This document shows, in pieces, positions 8,477 to 17,225 of a stretch of DNA of 53,291 nucleotides (position 1 is its first letter; every line of letters begins with the position of its first letter). Made by a program: the position numbers and the translations under genes. The notes beneath the pieces are model-generated. The model worked only from the letters and a program-made list of their open reading frames with translations, was not told the DNA's origin and made no database searches. Source of the stretch: Campylobacter sp. MIT 12-8780 (GTDB lineage: Bacteria; Campylobacterota; Campylobacteria; Campylobacterales; Campylobacteraceae); assembly GCF_006864535.1 (NCBI RefSeq), contig NZ_QHLL01000012.1, positions 1-53,291 of the forward strand. Direction: 5' to 3'.

Positions 8477-9673
8477 ATGAGTCATCTTTTAATCATAGGA
8501 GCAGGCGGAGTAGCTAGAGTAGCAGCAGTAAAAGCTGCCATGAATGCAAACACTTTTAGCAAAATCACCCTAGCAAGTAGAACCTTAAGTAAATGCGAGG
8601 CTATAGCAAGTTTTATCAAAGAGCGTTTAGGCGTGAGTATAGATATAGCTAAGATTGACGCTGATGATACTGAAGCGGTTGTAAAGCTTATTAAAGAGAT
8701 AAAGGCTGATTTGCTTTTAAATTTAGCCCTGCCTTATCAAGATTTAAGCTTGATGGACGCTTGTGTAAAAGCAAAAATTCCTTATATAGATACAGCAAAT
8801 TATGAACATCCAGATTTGGCTAAATTTGAGTATAAAGAACAATGGGCTAGGAATGAAGCCTTTAAAGAAGCTGGAATTTTAGCCCTTCTTGGCTCTGGCT
8901 TTGATCCGGGCGTTACAAATGTCTTTTGTGCGTATGCCAAGCAAAAGCTTTTTGATGAAATTCATTATATAGACATTTTAGATTGTAATGCAGGCGATCA
9001 TGGCTATAAATTTGCGACGAATTTTAATCCAGAGATCAATCTTAGAGAAGTTTCAGCCAAAGGCAGATACTGGGAAAATGGTAAGTGGATAGAAACTGAG
9101 CCTATGGCTATAAAAATGGCTTGGGATTATCCAGAAGTTGGGGTTAAAGATAGCTATTTGCTCTATCATGAAGAACTTGAAAGCTTGGTAAAAAATATAC
9201 CAAGTTTAAAACGAATTCGCTTTTTTATGACTTTTTCTCAAAATTATCTCACTCACATGAACTGCCTTGAAAATGTAGGCATGCTAGGCATTAAGCCTGT
9301 GCTTCACAAAGGGATTGAGATCGTGCCTATAGAGTTTTTAAAGACTCTCTTACCTGATCCAGCAAGTCTTGGAGCAAGGACTAAAGGCTTTACAAATATA
9401 GGTTGTGTGATAAGAGGCTTAAAAGATGGCAAGGAAAAGCAAGTGTATATCTATAATGTCTGCAATCATGAAGAATGCTATAAAGAAACCGGCGCACAAG
9501 CTGTGAGCTACACCACAGGAGTGCCAGCCATGATAGGTGCAAAACTTATCGCAAAAGGCATTTGGCAGGGAAAAGGTGTATTTAACATGGAAGAATTTGA
9601 CGCCCAGCCTTTTATGGACGAGCTTATGACTCAGGGCTTGCCCTATAAAATCATAGAACTTCCTTTGTCTTAA
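8477..9673 (+). CDS. Carboxynorspermidine/carboxyspermidine dehydrogenase (saccharopine dehydrogenase family)
   Basis: 398 aa. N-terminal Rossmann fold with GAGGVARVAA at residues 8-17 and the saccharopine-dehydrogenase substrate region SGFDPGVTN near residue 138. In Campylobacter this enzyme condenses putrescine with aspartate semialdehyde using NADPH to form carboxyspermidine, the alternative spermidine route replacing SpeDE (established for C. jejuni Cj0172). TTACAAT (about 8433) and AAGGAAAAAAGAA precede the gene. In C. jejuni it is near sodB; here the tagged-protein island is between them. Confidence 0.9.
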   Translation: MSHLLIIGAGGVARVAAVKAAMNANTFSKITLASRTLSKCEAIASFIKERLGVSIDIAKIDADDTEAVVKLIKEIKADLLLNLALPYQDLSLMDACVKAKIPYIDTANYEHPDLAKFEYKEQWARNEAFKEAGILALLGSGFDPGVTNVFCAYAKQKLFDEIHYIDILDCNAGDHGYKFATNFNPEINLREVSAKGRYWENGKWIETEPMAIKMAWDYPEVGVKDSYLLYHEELESLVKNIPSLKRIRFFMTFSQNYLTHMNCLENVGMLGIKPVLHKGIEIVPIEFLKTLLPDPASLGARTKGFTNIGCVIRGLKDGKEKQVYIYNVCNHEECYKETGAQAVSYTTGVPAMIGAKLIAKGIWQGKGVFNMEEFDAQPFMDELMTQGLPYKIIELPLS

Positions 9674-9701
9674 TCTAGCCTATCACAAGCTAAGATGATA
9701 T

Positions 9702-9730
9702 AGAGCAAGCCTAAGGCTTGTGCTTGCTCT
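9702..9730 (+). terminator. Terminator after the dehydrogenase gene
   Basis: Nine-bp perfect stem AGAGCAAGC / GCTTGCTCT followed by AATTTTTTG. Confidence 0.85.
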
Positions 9731-9814
9731 AATTTTTTGAATTTTTTTAAACTTTATATGGTTAGTTTTAAGCTAGATAAAACGCATATAATTTTCTAAT
9801 TTTAACAGCTTTAA

Positions 9815-9833
9815 TTTGGAACAAAATTTGCTT
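9815..9833 (+). promoter_or_regulatory. Sigma54 promoter of the first tagged-protein operon
   Basis: TTTGGAACAAAATTTGCTT: GG (9818-9819) and GC (9830-9831) are exactly 10 bp apart, matching the Campylobacter RpoN consensus. It lies 57 bp before the ATG at 9890. In Campylobacter RpoN serves the middle flagellar genes under FlgSR. Confidence 0.85.
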
Positions 9834-9889
9834 GAATTTCTTATAAATAAAAGACTTTTTAAGTTGTTTATGCTTTTTAAGGAGTTAAA

Positions 9890-10615
9890 ATGACAATTTT
9901 TGCCGATAAGATAAATAACACTCAACATTTAAATGCCAATGTTAAAAACACAAAATCAAGCGATGATTTTAAAGCCTTGCTTCATTTGCAAACTCATTCA
10001 AATAAAAGCTTAGAACTTTTAAATCAAGATGATTATAAAAAGGCTATTCAAAGCGTGCTTGAAGCTATGGATACAAGTTTAAAAAATTTAGAAAATTCGC
10101 CAATCAAAACAGATTTAAAGGTTTTAAAAAACTCCATTGAATCCCGCTTAGAACTGATGAGTGAAAACAAAAATTCTATGCAAAATAGCATTCAGTCTTT
10201 TTTAGAAAATTCGCAAAGTCAAAGCACTTTAAAAACCCAGCTTATGCAAAATTATTCTGATTATATGCTTTTTGCTCCAGCTATAGCACAGGATATAAAT
10301 AAATTCTTTGAGCTTGCACAAAATGAGGATAAGTCCTTAAATTTGAGTGAAATTCAAGGATTGATTAAGAGTATAGAAAATTATCATGCAAGCGAGCAAA
10401 GTCAAGGCATAAATGTAAATGATAACACAAAAGTGCTTTTAAATACTTCAGGACTAAGCATACTCATAAAAGAAAAGCAAGAACTAGCCTTGTCAAATTT
10501 AAGCCTACAAGAAAACAAAAGCTTTCATATACTTTTAAATATGTTTGAAAACACAAATTCAAAAACCCAGCCCGAGCAATCAGCACTTCAAAAAGCTTTA
10601 AAAGAACTTGGGTAA
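9890..10615 (+). CDS. Tagged paralog 1 (unknown, possible flagellum-coexpressed secreted protein)
   Basis: 241 aa, not recognised as a known family. No Sec signal or membrane segment. N-terminus polar and Asn/Thr-rich (MTIFADKINNTQHLNANVKN), middle helical and Gln/Asn/Ser-rich. C-terminal tail TQPEQSALQKALKELG carries the tag shared by four other proteins of the island. The shortest paralog: it keeps the segment AQDINKFFELAQ, which parallels the HFFDYA region of the 311-aa paralog. First gene behind a sigma54 promoter with AAGGAGTTAAA. The polar N-terminus, lack of signal peptide and RpoN control fit flagellar type III export, as in Cia/Fed proteins; that is inference. Confidence 0.75.
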   Translation: MTIFADKINNTQHLNANVKNTKSSDDFKALLHLQTHSNKSLELLNQDDYKKAIQSVLEAMDTSLKNLENSPIKTDLKVLKNSIESRLELMSENKNSMQNSIQSFLENSQSQSTLKTQLMQNYSDYMLFAPAIAQDINKFFELAQNEDKSLNLSEIQGLIKSIENYHASEQSQGINVNDNTKVLLNTSGLSILIKEKQELALSNLSLQENKSFHILLNMFENTNSKTQPEQSALQKALKELG

Positions 10616-10722
10616 AAATAATGTTAAAAAGTTTTTTAAGAATAAAGATTTTTTATATAACTTTATTAAATTAACAAATCAAAGCTTATATTTATAGGCT
10701 TTTCAAGCTAAAAGGAGCAAGA

Positions 10723-11649
10723 ATGAGAATTTCATCTACTAATTCTTATGCTTTTACCCAAAATTATCAAAATACAGCTCATTCATCTCAAGGCTCAGAG
10801 TCTCTTTTTATGAAATCTTTTAATTTTGCCATGCAGCAAAAGCCATCACAAGAGGCAATTAAAGCAATTGATGCTGCTAGACTTGAGTTTTATGCAAGCA
10901 ACACACAAGGTGAGCTTACTCAAAATTCATATAATCAAAGCCTACAAAAATTAACCCATTCTATGAAAAATATCTTAGAAAAATATAAAAATGATGAGCA
11001 AAAATTTGACTACCTTTCGCAAGCTTTTGCACTTTTTACACATAGTTTAAATCCTGAAAACAATGTTTTACCAGATATAAAATCAAGCTCAAATTTTTTT
11101 AATCCTAAGCTTGATTTTAACAACACTCAAAGCCTGCCTAGCCTTGTGGAGCAAAAGGCAAAAGCATATATCAAAAGTCTTAAAAATGAAGATAAAGATA
11201 GCGAAGCTAGGCTTTTAGAGCTTAGAGCAAGTTTGCAAGAGCTTGAAAATCACGGTGAGTATATAAAAATGAATGCCGAGCTTTTTTATTCAGCAATTTG
11301 GAGTGATTTAAGTGCTTCAGAACAAAATTCTTTTTTGCAAAATGTTTCTACCATAAGTGCGTATTATTACGAACAAGCTCATAATTTTACATTAAGCGAT
11401 GGCACAATGCTTAATTGGAGCGAGGAAAATGGGACTTTTAAGATAACAATACAAGGTTTTGACAATGAAAAGCTTGATTTGATACAGCTAGCTAATGATA
11501 AAAAGAAATTTCAAACTCTATTTGAAATCTTTGAGCCAAAAAATCGCTCTGAAAATAATGAAATCAAAACTCATAAAAATGAAAAAAATTTAACCTCAAA
11601 TTCATCAAACTCATCTTTGCTTCAAAGAGCCTTACAGGAGCTAGAATAA
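10723..11649 (+). CDS. Tagged paralog 2 (unknown)
   Basis: 308 aa, no signal peptide or membrane segment, polar N-terminus (MRISSTNSYAFTQNYQNTAH). Predicted mostly helical. It is the closest relative of the protein at 13324: both have an ILEKY/ILSRY segment followed by L-x-x-LF, a FYSAIWSDLS / FFTEVWHELS block, and an I-x-x-YYYEQAHNFT / YHYNKAKNLT block. C-terminal tag SSNSSLLQRALQELE. AAAAGGAGCAAG precedes the ATG. 107 bp after paralog 1 with no promoter seen, so likely in the same operon. Function unknown. Confidence 0.75.
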   Translation: MRISSTNSYAFTQNYQNTAHSSQGSESLFMKSFNFAMQQKPSQEAIKAIDAARLEFYASNTQGELTQNSYNQSLQKLTHSMKNILEKYKNDEQKFDYLSQAFALFTHSLNPENNVLPDIKSSSNFFNPKLDFNNTQSLPSLVEQKAKAYIKSLKNEDKDSEARLLELRASLQELENHGEYIKMNAELFYSAIWSDLSASEQNSFLQNVSTISAYYYEQAHNFTLSDGTMLNWSEENGTFKITIQGFDNEKLDLIQLANDKKKFQTLFEIFEPKNRSENNEIKTHKNEKNLTSNSSNSSLLQRALQELE

Positions 11650-11688
11650 AAGCTGAGTATAGTTTTGATCTAAAAATAAAGGAAAAAC

Positions 11689-12624
11689 ATGTTTATTAAT
11701 ACATCACAAAGCTTGCAAACTCAACTTTCTTATAAACAGCACATTAAAGCACTCGAACAATCATTTTTAGATGAATGGTTTGCAAATTCTAGTGCAGTTT
11801 TGCCTAAGGAATTAGCAAGTTATTATGAGCAAGAGCATATCAAAGATATGAACGCTTTAAATAAACAGCTTGATTTTTACGAAGATAACAAAGACTATAC
11901 AATCAAAGTACCTAAAGAAGAACTTGAAAAAAGCAATAAAGCGGTGTTAATCTTTGCAAAAAGAACGCAAACACCTTTTTCAAGTGTTCTTAGCCAAAAG
12001 CAAGAAAGAACAAGCCAGAGCGAGCACAACGAGGCTGCTTTGTCTTTGCTTGCTACAGCTAAAAAGCTTACAGCCTTAGCTACTGAGCAGCAAGGCTTAG
12101 ATAGCAAGCTTGGATCCGAGCTTACTACTATGCAAGCTGAGCTTATGAATAGGCAAAATAACATTATGAAATCACAAAATGAGCTTAATTTTGCACTCAA
12201 CTCTAGCTATAAAGATTTAGAAGGTATAGCTCAAACACTTAGAGGGTATTTTACGATGAATAAAGCATTTGCTGAGCAAATGATACATTTTTTTGACTAT
12301 GCAAGTGATAAATTTGAAGGACTTGACACACAAAAAATCATGCAAGATTTAGCCACGATAAAAGGCTATTGGGACAATAACACGGCAAGTGATTTGACTT
12401 TAGCAAATGGTATGAAAATAGGACTAAGTTATGAGTACAGCGTTCAAGAACAAAAGACTCAAACTTTTTTAAAGATAAACAATCAAAGCTTTGCACTCAA
12501 AGAAAATTCTTCTCTTTTAGAAAACAAAAGCTTTAACATACTTTTAAATATGTTTGAAAACACAAATTCAAAAACCCAGCCCGAGCAATCAGCACTTCAA
12601 AAAGCTTTGCAAGAGCTTGTGTGA
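11689..12624 (+). CDS. Tagged paralog 3 (unknown)
   Basis: 311 aa, no signal peptide, Gln/Ser/Asn-rich with helical repeats. The block MIHFFDYASDKFEGLD followed by IKGYWDNNTAS matches VDFFDFVDDKFSGLD and MKAYWDDKSAS in the minus-strand protein at 16056. Ends TQPEQSALQKALQELV; the DNA of this tail and its downstream flank is nearly identical to that of paralog 1, suggesting gene conversion or recent duplication. 39 bp after paralog 2, AAGGAAAAAC ahead of the ATG. Function unknown. Confidence 0.75.
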   Translation: MFINTSQSLQTQLSYKQHIKALEQSFLDEWFANSSAVLPKELASYYEQEHIKDMNALNKQLDFYEDNKDYTIKVPKEELEKSNKAVLIFAKRTQTPFSSVLSQKQERTSQSEHNEAALSLLATAKKLTALATEQQGLDSKLGSELTTMQAELMNRQNNIMKSQNELNFALNSSYKDLEGIAQTLRGYFTMNKAFAEQMIHFFDYASDKFEGLDTQKIMQDLATIKGYWDNNTASDLTLANGMKIGLSYEYSVQEQKTQTFLKINNQSFALKENSSLLENKSFNILLNMFENTNSKTQPEQSALQKALQELV

Positions 12625-12696
12625 AAGTAATGCTAAAAAGTTTTTTTAAGAATAAAGAATTTTTATATAAGTTTGAATTTAAAAATAAATTATTTC

Positions 12697-12714
12697 TTGG
12701 AATAGAATTTGCTT
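12697..12714 (+). promoter_or_regulatory. Sigma54 promoter of the second operon
   Basis: CTTGGAATAGAATTTGCTT-type element: GG (12699-12700) and GC (12711-12712) are 10 bp apart. Predicted start about 12724, giving a roughly 75-nt leader before the double-glycine protein gene. Confidence 0.8.
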
Positions 12715-12762
12715 AAAAATTAATAAATAAAAAGACTTTTTAAGTTTTTTTTAAAATATAAA

Positions 12763-12779
12763 ATGATAAAATTTATCAT
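12763..12779. promoter_or_regulatory. Palindromic operator-like site in the leader
   Basis: ATGATAAAATTTATCAT: 8-bp perfect arms around one base. It lies between the sigma54 start site and the ribosome site of the gene at 12801. A close relative is at 17284-17300. The sequence resembles a Campylobacter Fur-type box, but the regulator is unproven. Confidence 0.5.
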
Positions 12780-12800
12780 ATTCTAAAAAAGGAGCAAAAA

Positions 12801-13322
12801 ATGAAAAAATTCTTTTTCTTTGTGGCAGCTTTATCTTTAAGCTTAAATTTCACTCTAGCAAATGATTTGCTTTTTAAAGCAAGTAATGGAAGATTAAGTG
12901 AAAGTTCTGTCGGAGTAAAAAAACTTAGTGATGCTGAGATGAGTGAGGTTAAGGGTGGGATACATGTATATTCGAACTTTTGGATGCAAAATTATACAAA
13001 TAGATATAATCAAACCTTAGCTGTTGAGGCTATGGTGCCTTTTGGCTTGGATGATAGTGATAATTTTTTCTCAGCAGGCACCGCAAGATCAAATATAATG
13101 ATTTTTAATAGCTTTGCAAATGCTGGTGAAACAATGGTTTTGAATGCTTTTTATGATTTTAGATCCGGGCAGGTTAAACGACATTATGCAATCGGTTCTT
13201 TTAATCCAAGTTCCGCAGTATTTAGAGAATTTAAAGATGTTATGGTTAATGATATTTTTACACAAACACAAATAAAGCAAAGAGTTGACGAGATGGTCGC
13301 AAGAAGACTTTCAAGGATGTAA
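12801..13322 (+). CDS. Sec-signal protein with a second double-glycine leader motif
   Basis: 173 aa. Residues 1-20 are a clear Sec signal peptide (MKKFFFFVAALSLSLNFTLA). Then KKLSDAEMSEVKGG (residues 40-53) closely follows the bacteriocin double-glycine leader consensus cut by C39 peptidases, an unusual second processing site in a protein already sent through Sec. The mature part after GG is about 120 residues, aromatic- and Asn-rich (YSNFWMQNYTNRYNQT), with no cysteine pair. First gene of an operon with a tagged paralog and an outer-membrane barrel. AAAAAAGGAGC precedes the start. Possible secreted fibre subunit or toxin; function unknown. Confidence 0.75.
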   Translation: MKKFFFFVAALSLSLNFTLANDLLFKASNGRLSESSVGVKKLSDAEMSEVKGGIHVYSNFWMQNYTNRYNQTLAVEAMVPFGLDDSDNFFSAGTARSNIMIFNSFANAGETMVLNAFYDFRSGQVKRHYAIGSFNPSSAVFREFKDVMVNDIFTQTQIKQRVDEMVARRLSRM

Positions 13323-13323
13323 G

Positions 13324-14229
13324 ATGAGTTTAACAAATTTGTCTCATTTAGACATAACTTCAAGGGCTGTAGAGATTTTAAAGCCTGGCTCTATAAAGTC
13401 TAATAATGTCATTCAAATAAATGCTGATAGAATCAAGCATGAGTATTCACAAGCAAAGTCTTATTCTAATATAAGTGATAGTGCTTATACAATGACTATA
13501 AGATCAGTCTTAAATTTCACGCAAGATATACTTTCTCGCTATCAAGATGATGAGGCGAAATACGAAAGACTTTCAGAGAAATTAGAGCTTTTCAAAGAAA
13601 GTCTTGATGAAAAATCACATACTTTTCAAAGTTCTACTATAGTTTCAACTCATCGTGCGAGTCTTGATAAAAGCTATATTGATAAACCTATCAAAGAACT
13701 TGTTCAGGCTGATTTAAAGGCTCTTTTACAAGCTATCAATGAAAAAAATCCAAATACCATACTTGAAAAAGAAATGAATTTAAAATCAAGTCTTATACAG
13801 CTTAGCGGACAAGGACAATTTATAGAAAACTTTGCAGGAGGCTTTTTTACTGAAGTATGGCATGAACTAAGCCAAAGTGAAAAACAGCAGTATTTTGAGT
13901 ATATGGATATCATAAAATCATATCATTATAACAAGGCTAAAAACCTCACCACAGAGCAAGGCGATACTTTTTCATGGGATATAGTAGGGGGTAAATTTCA
14001 GTTTGAACTCATCAGCAAAGACAATGAAAACTTAAGTGATCAAATCAGACTTGCAAGTGATAAAAAAGTATTTTCAAGTCTTTATGCTATATTTGAGCTT
14101 AGAGAAAAAGCATATATGAGTGAGAAAAACGACACCAATTCATCAAACGATGATAAAAATGAAAAAAAATTAACTTCAAATTCATCAAATTCGTCTTTGC
14201 TTCAAAGAGTCTTGCAGGAACTTGCGTGA
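13324..14229 (+). CDS. Tagged paralog 4 (unknown)
   Basis: 301 aa from the ATG at 13324, directly after the previous stop with AAGGATGTAAG; an upstream ATG at 13285 would overlap the preceding gene. No signal peptide; N-terminus MSLTNLSHLDITSRAVEILK. Alignable along most of its length with paralog 2 (ILSRYQDDEAKYERLSEK; FFTEVWHELSQSEK; FSSLYAIFEL). C-terminal tag SSNSSLLQRVLQELA. Its place between a double-glycine protein and a beta-barrel suggests the tagged proteins and this pair work together. Function unknown. Confidence 0.75.
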   Translation: MSLTNLSHLDITSRAVEILKPGSIKSNNVIQINADRIKHEYSQAKSYSNISDSAYTMTIRSVLNFTQDILSRYQDDEAKYERLSEKLELFKESLDEKSHTFQSSTIVSTHRASLDKSYIDKPIKELVQADLKALLQAINEKNPNTILEKEMNLKSSLIQLSGQGQFIENFAGGFFTEVWHELSQSEKQQYFEYMDIIKSYHYNKAKNLTTEQGDTFSWDIVGGKFQFELISKDNENLSDQIRLASDKKVFSSLYAIFELREKAYMSEKNDTNSSNDDKNEKKLTSNSSNSSLLQRVLQELA

Positions 14230-14281
14230 GTTGTCTTTTGCTCTTTTGAGGCATTTTGACTTTACTTTGGGTGTGTAAGGT

Positions 14282-15163
14282 ATGAGTGTTTATAAAATTT
14301 TATTTAAGGTATTTTGTTTTATAGGCATTTTGCCTAGTTTTTTGCTCGCTTCTGATCCTATTAGCTTTGATAGTCTTTTTAAAAAACAAATTGGACTAAG
14401 AAGCATAACGACTTTAGAGTATCTTAGCTCTGGAAATGCTGATTTTTACAATACCTTCCCTTTTATCTCAGTTTATAATGACGGCAGAAATTATACTGAT
14501 AATAAGCAATTTTCCTTAAGACAAAATTTTATCTATTCTTTAAACAATAAACTTGATTTAATGCTTAGTGCAAAGGCTTCTTTTGTGCGTAGTGATAGTG
14601 AGCAAACAAGCTTTTTTGCACCTACAAGCTACACCCACGAACAATACACTAACTTTGATAATCTTAGCTTAGGGTTTGTTTATTCTTTTGAGAATTTAGG
14701 CGATTTTGTTCCCCAGCTTTCAGCTTCTATTTCAGTTTTTGATAGGGTAAGATTTACTACAGCAAAAAAGCTTTTTTATGCAAGCTCTGGCAATGTGCAG
14801 TTTTCTTTTAAAACCTTTAGCGATCCTTTAATCTTATCTTTATATCTTGGCGGTGCGTATAATAGCACACTTCATTTTAAAAGCAATAAAGTCAATTTTG
14901 GCAATGCTGTTTTTGCCGGCTTTAACGGCTCTATCATCTTAAGCCCTAAGGTTTCGCTTGATATAGGCTTTTCTCAAAGCTATCAGCAAGGAAGCAAATT
15001 TAACGGCAGGCAATACACAAGCTCTTATTCTATCCCTAATATCAGCTTAGGTTTTTCTTATAGTCTTGATGATGATACGGCTATCTCACTTTCAGGCTCG
15101 GCAAGTGGCTCAAACTCAGCTCCTAACTCGATCTTTGCTTTAAGCTTGTGGAAAAAATTTTAG
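14282..15163 (+). CDS. Outer-membrane beta-barrel protein
   Basis: 293 aa. Signal peptide (residues 1-24, cleavage near LLA-SD), then about 270 residues of alternating hydrophobic/polar strands rich in aromatic residues, ending in a C-terminal Phe (LSLWKKF), the BAM-recognition pattern. Strand-like segments such as FSLRQNFIYSLN, KVSLDIGFSQSYQ and PNISLGFSYSL point to a barrel of about 10-12 strands. The C-terminal half recalls the transporter-type barrels of the phenol-degradation MetA or FapF kind, only by general pattern. Last gene of the second sigma54 operon, so it could be the exit pore for the double-glycine protein. Confidence 0.8.
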   Translation: MSVYKILFKVFCFIGILPSFLLASDPISFDSLFKKQIGLRSITTLEYLSSGNADFYNTFPFISVYNDGRNYTDNKQFSLRQNFIYSLNNKLDLMLSAKASFVRSDSEQTSFFAPTSYTHEQYTNFDNLSLGFVYSFENLGDFVPQLSASISVFDRVRFTTAKKLFYASSGNVQFSFKTFSDPLILSLYLGGAYNSTLHFKSNKVNFGNAVFAGFNGSIILSPKVSLDIGFSQSYQQGSKFNGRQYTSSYSIPNISLGFSYSLDDDTAISLSGSASGSNSAPNSIFALSLWKKF

Positions 15164-15306
15164 CTTTGTGTGAAACAATGCTTTAAAGTCTATTGTGAAA
15201 ATATTGTTGTGGGTAAATCAAGCCTTTATTTTTCTATTTTATCTTTTTTGCCCTTATTTTGATAAAAATATGCTAGAATAAATCATCAAAATTCAAAGGA
15301 GAAGCA

Positions 15307-15945
15307 ATGTTTAAACTCAGAACCCTACCCTATGACACCAGCGCTTTTGGTCAATTTTTAAGTGAAGAAGCTTTTAGCTATCACCACGGCAAACACCACA
15401 AAGCCTATGTTGATAATCTTAACAAGCTTATCAAAGATACAGAATTTGAAAATAAAGATTTGTTTTTCATCATCAAAAACTCAAGTGCAGGGCTTTTTAA
15501 CAATGCTGCTCAAATTTATAATCATGACTTTTATTTTGACTGCTTAAGTCCTAAAAGTGATGAAGATAAAATAAATCTTGCGTTTAAAACAGCACTTGAA
15601 AAAGAATTTAATTCACTTGCTGAATTTAAGGCTGAGTTTATCAAAGGAGCGAGCGGAGTTTTTGGCTCGGGCTGGTTTTGGTTGGTGTATGATCTTAAAG
15701 ATAAAAAGCTCAAACTTTTAAGCACACCAAACGCTGCTACGCCTATTACAGAAGCAAGGGTGCCTTTGCTTGTGGCTGATGTGTGGGAACATGCGTATTA
15801 TATCAACCACCGCAACGCTAGAGCGGCTTATTTGGAAGCTTTTTTTGAGTATGTGAATTGGGAATTTGTAGCTAAAGCGTATGAATGGGCTTTGAAAGAG
15901 GGCGAAGGCTCGGTGCAATTTTATATCAATGAGCTTCATTCTTGA
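15307..15945 (+). CDS. sodB: Iron superoxide dismutase
   Basis: 212 aa, Fe/Mn-SOD family. Fe ligands expected at H26 (SYHHGKHH), the His of NHDFYF, and Asp and His of DVWEHAYY; the FNNAAQ(I)YNH and GSGWFWLV blocks are present. The Gln in FNNAAQ is the outer-sphere residue typical of Fe forms. Dismutates superoxide in the cytoplasm. Own promoter (TAGAAT-like, about 15274) and AAAGGAGAAGCA. It lies between sigma54 operons but has no sigma54 box. Confidence 0.95.
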   Translation: MFKLRTLPYDTSAFGQFLSEEAFSYHHGKHHKAYVDNLNKLIKDTEFENKDLFFIIKNSSAGLFNNAAQIYNHDFYFDCLSPKSDEDKINLAFKTALEKEFNSLAEFKAEFIKGASGVFGSGWFWLVYDLKDKKLKLLSTPNAATPITEARVPLLVADVWEHAYYINHRNARAAYLEAFFEYVNWEFVAKAYEWALKEGEGSVQFYINELHS

Positions 15946-15964
15946 TATATTTAAATTTTTAAAA

Positions 15965-16003
15965 AGATTTACTTGAAAGTGCTTTAAAGAGCAAGTCTTT
16001 TTT
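15965..16003 (+). terminator. Terminator after sodB
   Basis: Outer stem ACTTG / CAAGT with an inner A/T-rich stem, followed by CTTTTTTA. Confidence 0.6.
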
Positions 16004-16055
16004 ATCTTAAGTTTAATCCTTAAAGATTATACTCTTAAGGGATTAAACACCATTC

Positions 16056-17195
16056 TTACACCAGCTCCTGTAAGGCTTTTTGAAGCAAAGATGAGTTTAA
16101 GTCCTTCTCATAAGTTTTATTATTTAAAGAGTATGTTTGATCTAGAGTATTATTTAAATTTGGTTTTGGGCGATTTGTGTTTGAGTTTGAATTAGATACA
16201 TTAAAACTTTTAAAATTTTCATGATTTTCAAAGAGTTTAAACAAGCTTTCAAATTTTTCATTTTCATACGAATGTAAGTTAAAATTTTGAGATAAGTCTT
16301 GTTCTAATTCAAGAAAATTGCAAGCATAAAGACTACGAACTCCATTTTCATATCTTAAACATAGACTTTGAAAAAAAAGACTAGACTCAGCTCCTAAAAT
16401 CCTGACTGAGTAGTGTGATTCATCTTGTGTTTCTTCGATTTTAAATTCTACCCTTGTTTCATCATCAAGCACAACATTTGCTTGAGAGGCTGATTTGTCA
16501 TCCCAATACGCTTTCATAATGGCTAGATTTTCTTTGATTCTTTCATCATCTAAGCCACTAAATTTATCATCAACAAAGTCAAAAAAATCAACTGCATATT
16601 GTGTAAGCATGCTGGAGAAAGAAAAATAATGTTCGATATTGGAAATTAACTGAAACATATCATCTTCATATTCTCTTTGCGAATTTAAATTTGAATGGAG
16701 TTTTTGCATATTTTGCTGTATGGTTTGAGGTAAATTTTCAACACATGAAACATCTGCTTTAAAGCCATAAGACATGTGAAAAAGATAATAACCTAGCTCA
16801 CTATCCTTACCATGCTCGCTTAATGCCAGCTCTCTAAGCTCATCCATTAAAGATGAGAGCTCCTCAGTTGCTTTTAGATATTGAGCTTTACTCACTGGAG
16901 TTTGACTTGAGGTATTGTTTAAAAAGTCCGTGAATTTGGTGCTTGTTTTATTATCAATTTGATGGGTGCCATTTTGATTTACAGTTACCCAAGCCTTAAA
17001 AGGCTTATATTTTTTCTCAGTTGTAATACTATAAGAACTTTGAGTATTTGTATCATTAACTTGTAAATTTTCCTTTGCAAGTTGCAAAGTATCTTTAAAG
17101 TTGAGTGTATCACTAGGGGATTTTTTTGCACTTGTTTGTAAAGAGTTATTTGAGCTGGTAGGGTTTAGATTAGGTGTATTATTTTGAACTAGCAT
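16056..17195 (-). CDS. Tagged paralog 5 (unknown), minus strand
   Basis: 379 aa, the longest paralog. No signal peptide. N-terminus very rich in Asn, Ser and Thr (MLVQNNTPNLNPTSSNNS). Shares the DFFDFVDDKFSGLD and AIMKAYWDDKSAS blocks with paralog 3. A low-complexity Asn/Ser segment (about residues 335-350) precedes the tag NSSLLQKALQELV at the C-terminus. Preceded by a perfect sigma54 promoter; AAAAGG at about 9 bases before the ATG. Monocistronic. Same inferred role as the other tagged proteins. Confidence 0.75.
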   Translation of the reverse strand: MLVQNNTPNLNPTSSNNSLQTSAKKSPSDTLNFKDTLQLAKENLQVNDTNTQSSYSITTEKKYKPFKAWVTVNQNGTHQIDNKTSTKFTDFLNNTSSQTPVSKAQYLKATEELSSLMDELRELALSEHGKDSELGYYLFHMSYGFKADVSCVENLPQTIQQNMQKLHSNLNSQREYEDDMFQLISNIEHYFSFSSMLTQYAVDFFDFVDDKFSGLDDERIKENLAIMKAYWDDKSASQANVVLDDETRVEFKIEETQDESHYSVRILGAESSLFFQSLCLRYENGVRSLYACNFLELEQDLSQNFNLHSYENEKFESLFKLFENHENFKSFNVSNSNSNTNRPKPNLNNTLDQTYSLNNKTYEKDLNSSLLQKALQELV

Positions 17196-17225
17196 TTGCT
17201 TAGCCTTTTAAGTGATTAAAAAAAA

